Source: Obelidium mucronatum
Taxonomy: Eukaryota; Chytridiomycota; Chytridiomycetes; Chytridiales; Chytriomycetaceae
Length of the DNA stretch: 64,000 nt
Assembly (NCBI GenBank): GCA_025765595.1
Contig: JAIVFH010000009.1
Coordinates: forward strand, 62,001 to 126,000
Reading direction: 5' to 3'
Both the position numbers and the translations under genes were made by a program. The notes under the pieces are model-generated. The model had not been told where the DNA came from and made no database searches. It was given only the letters and a program-made list of their open reading frames with translations. Shown here piece after piece: positions 1 to 10,700 of this stretch; positions within the stretch are counted from its first letter, which is position 1; every line of letters starts with the position of its first letter.

Positions 1-739
1 TCGGGATAATAATGTTCCTTCAAAAAAGATTTGACACAGGTAGCAATAAAATCAAAGAGGGTATTCCCATCGCCTGTTCTAGCAGCTTCACTGATTGTGA
101 ATTTCGATTGACGGTTTTGCGCGTTTCCTTTCCCGTCAAAGGTGGTTTCACAGACACGAAAGTTTGTGCCGCCCAAGTCAAGGGCCAGGAAGGAGCCCTG
201 TTCTTTGCCGGAGGGACGACGCGTGACGTGAGACGGCAGCATTTTGATGGCTGGATGGAGAAAGCCAATAAAAAAATCAAAAAACACGTGTTTTAATCAT
301 CGTCCGAGATAAGAGCCGGAATAAGGGGCTGAAACAACGACAGAACTCACGGCCGCCGTCGCTCTCCAGCCCGCTCTTCATGTCGGCCAGAATCTGCTTC
401 ACGATGTGCTGCAGCCGCTCGACGGGCAGCGCAAACATGGATCGCAGGCGCGCGACCGTCTCCGGCTTGGCGTCGTCCGCCTGGCTGGCATCGAGCAGCG
501 ATTGCGCAATCGGCGCCGCCGTTTTTGTTTTTGTTTTTGTTTTTTTTGTTTTTGTTTTCTGCGCTTTCGACAGCGGCGCCGCGAGGAGCAGCGACGACGT
601 CAGGAAAGTCAGCGTGACGCCTGGCTGGCGTTGTTAGGCGCCGGGCGTCGCATGCGGGGACTCGGGGACACAAACCGACGCCAAAGCCGTACAGGAACTT
701 GTGCAGCTCAGAGGGACTCATCTCAAACACAGACGCCAT
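1..739 (-). CDS. Hexokinase, N-terminal part (runs off the window edge)
   Basis: Catalyses ATP-dependent phosphorylation of glucose/hexoses, the first step of glycolysis, in the cytosol. Reading leftward, the exon below position 250 encodes KMLPSHVTRRPSGKEQGSF followed by LALDLGGTNFRVC, the hexokinase phosphate-1/ATP-binding signature. The preceding exon (about 351-520) gives a helical N-terminal segment with LQHIVKQILADMKSGL, as in fungal hexokinases. The two are joined by an intron at 251-350 (GTGAGT...CCAG), which keeps the frame. The far N terminus is uncertain: MASVFEMSPSELHKFLYGFG starts at 739 in another frame, so a further intron must lie about 560-690, a stretch holding a Lys/Thr-type low-complexity repeat. 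The exon at 350-700 is markedly GC-rich. The rest of the enzyme (most of the fold) lies left of base 1. Family call is firm; the 5' model is tentative. Confidence 0.85.
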
Positions 740-842
740 TCTTTTGTGTTCTTTTATAATCACTAATTATTAAAATACATTATTTTGCACTTTATTATTC
801 TACTTATTTTAAATATCTACAGATAACAAATAACAAGTCCAA

Positions 843-1088
843 TCAATGCACCCATCGTCGAGACGCGTGTCTTCGGTTCGACTTGGATCGCTGGCGAACT
901 TCAGAGAATTTGAGCCCGGTCACTCGAAAGTCGGGATGGGAGCATTCGGGAGTCTTTCCAATTCCCACACTGGCTCCGAGAGAGAGAAGCGATTCCTTGA
1001 GTCCACTTCCTAGGGACTGGCTGCGTTGCAGCAACGGGGCATTAGAGTCTGACTTGATTGAAGCAGTGTCCATAGTGAATGCTGGCAT
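843..1088 (-). CDS. Possible small Ser/Arg-rich protein, unknown
   Basis: An 81-codon single-exon frame starting at the ATG at 1088 and ending at 843. The peptide is rich in Ser and Leu in its middle and basic at its C terminus (RQRSKSNRRHASRR). I recognise no family and see no signal peptide or membrane segment. It sits in a roughly 510-base gap between the hexokinase start and the 3' end of the F-box/SPRY gene. A frame of this length could occur by chance; an overlapping plus-strand frame of similar length exists. Reported as doubtful. Confidence 0.25.
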   Translation of the reverse strand: MPAFTMDTASIKSDSNAPLLQRSQSLGSGLKESLLSLGASVGIGKTPECSHPDFRVTGLKFSEVRQRSKSNRRHASRRWVH

Positions 1089-1250
1089 GTTGATTTTCAC
1101 ATTGTGCTTATGACGAGCTCCTCATTTTTATGTGCTTTTGTTGTACAAATCTCCCTCTCGTATTTGATTGGTCAGAAATGTCCGATTAAACAGATAATCT
1201 TTTCTTACTCTTCTCACTTTAACATGACCATTCCTTTATCGCTCTTTTTT

Positions 1251-3475
1251 CTAGTGTTTATACTGAAACTCATTCTCTCCGAAATTCACTTCCACTTCCC
1301 AGAGATGACATGCACTAATGGTTGGATGTAATCTCCACCCATAATATCCAGCAGGAATCACGCCAACAACAGCAGTTAAAGTGCCGTCTGCAGTTTTCAA
1401 TTCACGTTTTGGCCCAACCCGAACTCCATTTTTGGTGAAATAGATGTCCCCAGCCGGTGTTAACCCGCATCCAATGACATCTCCAACAGTGTACGCCTCG
1501 CCCCACTCGAATCCACCTTGACCAGCCCCATCAAACAGTTTTCCATCATCTGAATGATATGCAAAAGAGCCAAAATCTGTATCACATGAAAGTTCCATGT
1601 CAATAAACCTGTCAATTACTGGAATAAACTGAACTCACCCCATCCAACGTGGTAAAAGGGACTATACGGCCGTAGCGCCAGTCCAATTGCCAAGAAGCCA
1701 ACATCCATTCCATGAAACTCGGGAGCATTGTCGTCATTGACGCTTCCCGACCGATTCCGTAAAATCTTGACTTCGAAATACCCCTTCCATCCACTGCTAG
1801 AATACTCGGCCCCATTCGGGGCAACAAGTGGCATTGCGCATTGCACGTTCCGGACGTGAACGTACGTGCTTCCGTTGAACAGAATCCTCTCGTTCGTTCC
1901 CGCTGATACTGATTGCTGGCGGCCATCAACAACAGCAACATTTTCCAGCAACCGTTTCGTGATGGAGACGATGGGCGATTTGCTAGTCCGTCGACCATAG
2001 ATACTGTTTCTACTCATCTGAATATCCGCCGCTGTATCCAAACCAGTCGCGTTCGGAAGAAACGAATACGCCGCCCATCCGAGATTTTTAACAGTCTCCA
2101 TCTGTTTCAAAGAAACGGGCAAGTATCGCGCCTCTACGTGATTCAGTTGATTTTGAATCACGCTGTCGCCACCGCCATCATCCGTTTTCTGTTCCACACT
2201 AGAATCACCTCCCCCACCCTCAAAAAACCCAAAAGGCTCCAAAAACTCCTTCATTTGAAACAAGAACGGACTCTGTCCGAAATTAACCGTCGCCACTACA
2301 GCCGTATCCGCTGTACTAAACCCAATCGTTGGGAACAACGCAGCATCATAATCCACAAGGTCGCTACTAATCCGAACAGGCGCGTCTCCAACCCAATGTC
2401 CATTCAAGGTGAAGAAAACAGTGTTTGTCGGAGGCCTCTTCGATGGGTAGAGGAGAAGATCCGTATCAGCATGGAAACAGGAGACCGCAGTTTGCGACAA
2501 TTCGCTGCCATCAGCAACGGACTCTCTAGAAATAAATCCAACGCCTACTGTATCCCCAAACGTGTAAGGTTTCGCGAATTGAAATCCTTCCCCCTTCCTT
2601 GCCCCAACATTTGCCATTCCATAGATACTTTCAAATGTAATGGAGGAAGGGTCGTTGCTAGGAACGTTTGCATGTTCACTGAGGAATGATTTCCCGACTA
2701 ATCCAACCATCACGTCGAGGGAAGACGGGAGAAGCTCGAAATCAAATGGAGAGTTCTGTTCTTGGGGAGATGATGATGATGATGATAATGAACCGCCGTC
2801 TCCCTTCTTGCTACCGTCTTCCTTGAATGTAACTTCAAAGTAATTAAGACGATTTGCGTTGTTGCTGTTGAAGAAGCACTTTTGAGAAGTCAGGTGCAAT
2901 GGCAACCGGCTTGTACATGACCGCGAAACCTTCAATCTAGGGGACAATTTCACGGGCCGCGTTATTCCGGGAACGTATGCTGGAGTCGCTGCAGCTTTTG
3001 CTGTATTTGCTGTATTTGTTGTGTTTGGGGTTGCCCAAAGCGGCACATACACGCCAGGGATTTCCCATTCTTCTTCGAGTGTCGGTTCTTCATCATAAAG
3101 CGACCATCCATTTGCATTCGCGAACGATACAGGATCATAGCGGATCCTGAGGCCGAGACCATCGTGGTCTGTGATTGTGAGTGGGTCCAGTGTTGATGAT
3201 GACAGGCGTGGCTTTGTTGATGTACTGACAGCTGATTGGTCATCTTCCTTCTCGTCCAATTCTACTTGTTTTAGTTTTTGGGACTTCTTTTCTCGGAGTG
3301 CTTTGGCTAGGAGTGCTTCATATGCAGTTGGGATGTGGTTGAAGGTGGCTGCTCGTGGAATCAAAATGGCCAAATAGAGTTCTTTGCAAGTGGCAGCAAG
3401 GTGTAAGAGGTCGATGGTTTCCAGGTACGAAAGCGAGCAGTGTTGGATGATTTCAGGTGGAAGAGACGTGAGCAT
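1251..3475 (-). CDS. F-box protein with two SPRY domains (720 aa)
   Basis: Likely a substrate receptor of an SCF-type ubiquitin ligase: the F-box binds Skp1 and SPRY domains bind protein ligands. Exons 3475-1639 and 1576-1251; the 62-base intron 1577-1638 (GTGAGT...TACAG) restores SPRY-2 as HVGWDFGSFAYHSDDGKLF, and the exon sum is 721 codons. Residues 1-45 form the F-box (LPPEIIQHCSLSYLETIDLLHLAATCKEL). SPRY-1 spans roughly 200-420 (NYFEVTF...VFFTLNGHWVG...FPTIGF), and SPRY-2 roughly 530-720 (GYFEVKI...GVGW-like turn...IYFTKNGVRVG...YGWRLHPTI). An acidic/Ser low-complexity stretch near 2765-2795 interrupts SPRY-1. Twin SPRY domains behind one F-box are unusual in my recollection. Function is inferred from domains only. 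Confidence 0.8.
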
Positions 3476-3567
3476 CCGTTGTTATTGTTTGGTCTTTTTG
3501 ATCGTTGATTAATTCTGCATAAACTCAAGTGTACTTTGTAAGTATTTATTATTTTTTCGGCCCCCAT

Positions 3568-4456
3568 TCACACAACGACTTTAAAATCATTTTCAATCAA
3601 AGTATTCTTGTTTGGAATATCCATCCCCGAAACAACAGGCGCCCGCTTCGCAATCCGATGCAACCACGCATTCAAGTGAGGAAATGCATCCAACGTGGAT
3701 CCGGTCGAGAACTGGTGCGCTGCCACCCATCCGAACGAGCAAATGTCGGCAATCGAGTATTTGCCACCTGCAAGGTATTCACGAGGGCCTTGGCTCAAGT
3801 GTCGCTCCATGACGCTGTAGAGACGGGATACTTCGTCGTTGTATCTTTTGATTGCGTAGGGGACTTTTTCGGGGGCGAATTTGTTGAAGTGGCCGGCTTG
3901 GCCTTGCATTGGTCCAAGTCCTCCCATCTGTTTTAAAAGAATCGCGTTATAGTCCTTGAAAAAAAAATATGCAGAGAATCGCCACTCAAAAAGCAAAAAA
4001 AAATCACAGAACCTGCCACATGATCCATTGAATCACTTCAGAACGTCCATTGGAATCTTCTGGGAAGAACACGTGTTCAGGATCATAATGTTCGGCAAGG
4101 TACAGCAAGATTGCGCCCGATTCAAAGACGGCAAAGTCTCCACGTGAATGGTCTACAAGGGCTGGGATTCTTCCGTTTGGATTGATTCTGGAAATAAGAA
4201 AGGATTAGTTATCAATCACCCGACAACAAAGTACACCGTTACTTACTTTAGAAACCATTCCTCCTTTTGTTCATTGTTTGCAAAAGAAATAGCGTGGACT
4301 TTATAGTCGAGGCCGTATCGAGCTTTGAGTTCTTCGAGAAAGATTGAGGCCTTTTGGCCGTTTGGAGTTCCTATCATAAGGTTCCATGGTGAGCAAACTG
4401 TTCCGAACTAACGTACCAAAAATTAACTAACCGACAGTATAGAGCGTAAGAGACAT
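3568..4456 (-). CDS. Ure2p-like glutathione S-transferase (227 aa)
   Basis: Cytosolic glutathione transferase/disulfide reductase of the Ure2p/nu-type group, acting on thiols and electrophiles. Four exons: 4456-4432, 4370-4247, 4187-4013, 3927-3568, with introns of 61, 59 and 85 bases; the sum is exactly 228 codons. The N-terminal thioredoxin-like domain shows [27 protein letters not shown] and [15 protein letters not shown] (cis-Pro and Glu-Ser glutathione contacts). The helical C-terminal domain has [14 protein letters not shown] and [11 protein letters not shown]. Intact. A second copy lies at 60133-60887 on the other strand with only one intron and a frame break. A TATATA lies about 35 bases upstream of the start, near 4489-4495, in a short intergenic space shared with the divergent DUF3638 gene. 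Confidence 0.92.
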
Positions 4457-4759
4457 GGTTTGATAGTGGCAGGGTGTAGGAAAGCGTCGTATATAACCAG
4501 TGCTTTGTAAATTCGAAATCAAATCAAATCAAAAGATAATTTTATTACAAAAAATGCCAAGACACTTTTATTTTGAACGTCCTTGCACAAATTTCACTTT
4601 CTTTGTCAGGTCTTTTTCCATAAAAAGCGGCTAGTTTGTTTGGAATGGGTGATCAAATTTCTACATTCAGTTTGGAAGTGTTACTTCGGGTCTTTTTTTT
4701 CCTTGTTTGTTAAAGAAAAAGTTTTTTGCACGTTTTCTCCCTTTTTTTTTCTTCATCCA

Positions 4760-7700
4760 ATGTCAAAAGGTGAGAAAGACCCAAACTCTTGAGTAGGACA
4801 AACGATTACTGAATAGCAAATTGATTCAGAGTTGTTAAACGCAATCTACACGTTTCCACACTGCCAACCGTCAGATGATCAAAGCATTGCGGGAGTTGGT
4901 TCTCTCTTGGACATCTTCAACAGTCTTCTGAGCCATCTCGAAGACCAGAGCCACCAGCCAGTGCCAATCACGTCCGAGTATCTTTCCGCATTCGCTGCGG
5001 CCATGGATGGCATCTCCACAAAACTTCCTACCAAAGAGGTTTCAAAAAGTGTGTACCGCTGGTTTCCAGAATATGGATGTGCGCTTGTAATGGAATGGGT
5101 TGATGTAGATTTGTATTCGTTGTCCTTGTTCTTTCCAGACAACTGGTCGTACTTTACACGCCGTTTGGGGACAAGCGAAAAAGTGGAATTCTCAACACCA
5201 AGTTTGGATAAAACTGGGGTTATCCAGCTTGGTACCGTCGGGAAAGCGCTTTTTGAGAAGCGATTCGCTGTCTGCTTTGAAGAGGCTTTTGCAACATCAC
5301 GTAAACGCAGCGGGGAACAAAGGTCCGCTGCCTCTGGAAATCAGGGACATCAAAAAACTCCGGCTTTTATTAAGGCTGTGGTGCTACAAACGCTGGAACA
5401 AGTTGGTGTGAAGGAAAAGATTATTGACCCATATGTTCCTTTTGGTGCGACCACTGATGTTGGACTTCATACCGGAGGTAAATTCCCTGCCATTCAGCGA
5501 TTTATTGTTTGTTATTAAATTGTAGAATTGAAATGATAGGACGTACAAGATGCACGACATGGCCCCTTGCTATTCACGCGCTCAAAGTCTTTTTGCCCAC
5601 TGAAGACGATTTTCTGCAGACAATATCACTCTTCCACTTATACTGGCTGGAAACCAGAGTGAAAGCGGTTGTCCAATCAGAAGCAGTGTTGGCGAATGAA
5701 ATGGATGAATGCCACGTCATTCTCAAGGCTGCTGGTGCCAGTTTTCTTAAACTCAATCAATGCACTGGAATCCCCATCGAAGCAGCCACTGCTCGAATTG
5801 TCAAGGCAGAAGCGCGTCTGAAAGAAAAAATCGTGAATTTCGTGGAAACAAATGCATTCACTGCTCCCACCAAAGCCGACCTTGCCTTTTCACCTGCAAA
5901 TCTTTTGCCGCAACCAGTTTCCGTTGACTTGGGCGCATTCGGATTGTCCAATAAGGAGGTCGAAGCGATTCGTGACCGTAATATTGGTTAGGATTTGTAC
6001 ACTCTTCTGACGGGTATGCAAGATTTTAACTCTCACCCAAACACGATTAACAGGAGCCCTTCCTTTGTTTGATTTAAACGCGCCAGCCGGTTCGCCAGAC
6101 CGATACATGGCTCTTCTCACTTGGGCCGCAGCCGCTCTTCAGCCCAAAACGGGCGTGGACACAACACAGTCTCGGCTTCTCGTCCTGAGAACTATCGACC
6201 AATTCTTTTGGAAACAAGCAGAGATGCTGTGCGCCACCCACACTGAATTGAACACGGCTACGGCTGACGAAATCAAGCTTATTGTGGATTTGTACCAATC
6301 CACAGCTTCAGAGTGGTTAAAATCTCCTGCAAGTAAATCTCTCCTCAGAGTCATGGAAAGAAGTTACGAGCTGATTGTGGTGGGCGTGGCAACTTCGCTG
6401 GTGCACAAGTTCAACTGCATCAAGTATCCACAAATGAGCGAATTTGCTATCTCGTTGGATTGGAAGAATTTAGAAGCGGTAGTGTTGAAGGACACACGTG
6501 CAGTGGAGGCGTTAAAGTCGTTGAAAATGTATTGGAGTAGTTGTACAGTTGGAAAACGTGAGCCCGTCTTCTCGTTGGCTCGAATGGAGGGAACATTTCA
6601 GTTTGCTTTGGAATTCGCAACTGGGCGGGAGAAAATGGAGAATAGGTGGGAACTTGAAGTCCGCAAGGCCAGACAGAGAAAATCTGAGCATGAGAATCAA
6701 GTTGCCCATAAAAAATCCAGGGCTGCGGTACTCAGAGATGATCTGGACTTTCTTAAATCTATTCGTGGCGATCAAGAAGCTGTTTTACGTGAACGACAGC
6801 AGGAACTGCAGTCTCTTGAATATCGTTCGTATGGGTTTGATGCAGCCAGAGCGAAAGTTTCGAGGGCGCAAATTGAACTCAATGCAACAAACAATTCTAT
6901 TTCGAGGTATATTTCGCTCTTATTGATTTTAATTTTATCTGACTGACCTTCATGACAGCAAAGAATCTGATATACAGAAGACCATAAAGGCACCATCGTT
7001 TGTTAAAAACCCCATGCCTGAAAGAAAGGATGAGGCGATGGTTGCTATTTACTTTGCTTGTATGCCGCACGACCACGAAGTTCTCTCAAAACTGTTGGTT
7101 GCTACCCAGAAAGCATTCAACCCTACCCAAACCCGCACTGGCACATCTCACGATCATTCATGGGTCAGCTATTATCGAACATGTGATCCAGATACCGGAT
7201 TCGCAGTTACCGAATTCAATTTGCATCCTTTGGGTCTGTTTGTTCCAAAATCCCACGGCTCAAATTGTGTTGACTACATTCATGACTCCGACACTTGTAT
7301 TTGGTATCCACGTGGATTAAGAAACTCAATGTCGCTTCGGTGTGGGACAAATCCCTGGAACTTTACGCAAGCTGAAATACACCAAGCGTTTATTGAAGTT
7401 ATCCAACCGCCCAACACAAACCTTCAATGGATGTGGAACTATCCGCAGGATCCAAACAGCTCAACAGACAGAGGAAACAAAGTCTTTGCTTCGTTTGAAG
7501 CCAAACCAGACGAATTTTCTCGGATTCACTTTGAAACTGCAGGCTCATTACGCGCATTCCCAAATCAGCAAATCCGTAAAATTATCAACTTGATATTACG
7601 CGACAAGAAATTCCCTTTGGATAACCCTCTATCCTCTTCTCTCGTCCAACAAGCGCTCTACCAAATCGGCGAAATTTCAGAATCTGGTACAGATCTCGAA

Positions 7701-10700
7701 TGGAAACACGACTTGTACAAGTTGGATGGAGCCGCCTGTTTGGGGCATGAATTGTTGACTTGGCTCAACTTGATTGCACCAACGCCAAAGAACTTCAAAT
7801 CCTTGGTTGTTCTAGGGGAGCTGGTATGCTACCTTTCGCAGCTGGATACATCGGGTTCTACTGAGTTCGCGGACCTAGCTCGCCGATATTCTTTCGTGGC
7901 AGCTGACTGGGCGAAAGGAATTCGACAAGACATCAGCAACGACCCTTCTCTTTCAACCAAAGCGCGATTGGAACTTAAAGCCAAAGAATGCCTGATTAAT
8001 GCCTATGCGATCATATGCTATTCACATTTACCGGTACTTAGCACTGATGATGTTCGGAACTTGAGTCAGCTCCTTGCAAGATACTACATTGGGACTGTGT
8101 TTGCGCCCGATAGTTCCTTTAAACACGAACTTTCTGCCATCAGTACCCTTGTTCAGAACAGTATGGCTCGTCAGATTTCTTTTGTTGATGATTTAATCGC
8201 AACAGGAGACTTGACTGACATTGCAAATGAATTGCTCAACATGGAGCCCCCTTTGCCAAATCAGACCGTTTGGACTCATAGATCCAATTTGAGCTATTTG
8301 GAGACCAGGTTCAATGGACACCTCTATTCCTTTAACTGTTTGACCGGTTGTCTTCTTTTGGATGGAATGCCACCAGGCAGACTGCCAGCTGCGATTTTGA
8401 CAAATCCTTTGTACATAAAACACTTTGGGAATCGTGATTTCGAGGTATGTATCTTTGTCCTAGGTTTTGTTTCGTCTCATTTTGCGTGTTTCCAAGGTTC
8501 GCTTGGTTGGCTCTGTCCTTGAAACCGTTGAACCGCTTGCTGGAAGAAAGTACCATTTTGCATCGCTATCGGGCGAGAAACTGCTTGCTCGGGAAATCGA
8601 TGAACAAGGTCGAATCTTTGAGCTCATCCCTCACACTGAAAAATCATGGTGGAGCGACCTGCCCATTAGCTTGCTCAAACTCTACTCTCATTGGTACTGC
8701 CAAGCAGAAAGACTGATGGTTTTTCGACCGCATAATGTGTTGGACCGGACAATCGCGTTCCTTGTCAACTGGACAGCTTCTGCTGGAACCTGTTATGAAG
8801 TCAAGAGCCATTTATCTGCCTTGAGTCTCGAGACTCTAGTTAATCTAAAGCATCAATTCAACAAATTCGTTGTTTTGAAAGATTCATCGTCTTTGAGATG
8901 CTTTACTAAGCTCGAGCAGACAAAATTTATCCACACCCTGTGTACCCCTGATGATTTAATTATGATTGATTATGCAAGATTCAAGCTTTCTTTCGTGTGG
9001 TGTGGGAAGACGCTTTCTCTCCAATGTAACGAATTTAAGGGATTCGAACTTCGCGAAAATCAGCGACTCGAAAACTCTGCACTGCCTCTGTTCAATAATT
9101 ATATTGTTCTCACTGCGCGTGCTACTCATCAAAACTTTGTTCTCGTGCCTGATGGGATAATTGGGGTGGAAGGGGGGCCGCAGGTCGTTCTGTCTCACAG
9201 TTGTAATTCCAGCTACGAACTCATCACTTACGAAGTCGCCCCGTATTCGAGAGATATTCTATTGGCCAAGAATATTGCTGATCGGCTTCAGTTGGCCGCA
9301 GTTTATGCGGCATCTGGGATGTATCTCCATGATCCAGCATACAAGATGACGGGTTCCGAAATGGCCATTGAGCTTGTGCGACAAAGCTGGATCGGTCAAC
9401 CATATTCTCGTATTGAACTGAAAAAACTCTGTAATGTCATGAAATTCGGATATCGGGAACCCGCTCTGGGTGTGTTGTGTGCTCATGTCAAGTTCTCAGC
9501 ATCGCGGTTGGGCTTTCTGCACACCAAATCCCTGGTTCCTGAAATCGAAAACAAAGAATTTGATCTTGCTGCTAGTTGGGCGGGGAGCCAGTTTGCTGCT
9601 GAATCGCAAGGAGACCTTAATCTGCGCCGAAGGCTGTCTCGGGCAGAACTGGCTCCAACCTTCCAATCTTTGACTTTCTCTTCGGGCTCCAAGCTGTCGC
9701 GAGACAGATCCATGAAAATGGATTCATTTGATCGGTGCAAAATGGATACTGTGTCGATCATGGAACGCAAGCAGGTTGTCAAACTTGCTTGTGCCATCCG
9801 AACAAAAAGCAAGGAATTTCCTCTTAACCATCAAGCCATTGAAGATCCTTTGGGCGAAGCCATCAGAGAAGAACTTGAGACCAGCTGGAATAATCACTGC
9901 CGACATCCGCCAGTAGAGTCAATTTCCGAGAAAGCACTTAGCGAACTAGCAGCCTTGATTAAAAATCAATTCGACGCAACATTCGCAGCCGAAATGCTAG
10001 TTTCTGAATATTTATCCGAGGCTCTCAACAAAGTTCCAAAGAGAGCCCAGTGTTTCGTTGATATCCAAACCGCAGAAAACGCACTTCCACGCCACTCATT
10101 TGCGGATTTCATGAAAATGGCTTGCAATTCGAAACTAATTCGATTTTTTAACCCATACTTAAACGGAGAATCTATCAACCACGTTTACAAAGCGATCCTC
10201 TTGTTACTGCAGCTTTCTGTCTTTAAAACGCGCCTATCCAGAATGCGAAGTCTGCTGGGGGGCAATCGAATTTCAATGCTCATCAAAGAAATTTTTGTAC
10301 GCAAGTGGGATGTTGTCTCACATCCCAAATGGCTCGTCTTTGAAGTGGAAGGCGGGCTTCAGATTAGACCCAACCAATACTCTATCGCCCAACAACTAAT
10401 GAATGATCCAGGTTCGATTATTCAACTTAATATGGGGGAGGGAAAGACACGAGTTATTATGCCCATGGTTATATTAGCGCTCTCTGAAAAAGGGAACCTT
10501 ATCCGTGTTAATGTATTGACGCAGCTTTTTGCCGAAGCTCTTGGCCACTTGCACAGCACTCTTACTGCAAGTGTATTGGGAGTCAAGATTTTATCATTGC
10601 CCTTCCATCGTCTTGTGGCTCTTGATAAAACCAAGATCGAGAAAATTAAACTTGCAGTTGAGATGATTCAGACCCAAGGAGGATTTGTGATTGCGGCACC

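Noticed and set aside
1577..1638. A 20-base intron in the F-box/SPRY gene (GTGAGT...TTCCAG)
   Set aside because: A 62-base intron ending TACAG gives the expected GW-DFGSFAYHSDDGK SPRY turn and normal intron length.
1913..2689. 258-codon plus-strand open frame
   Set aside because: Fully antisense to the F-box/SPRY coding exon, which has clear domains; peptide composition is not protein-like.
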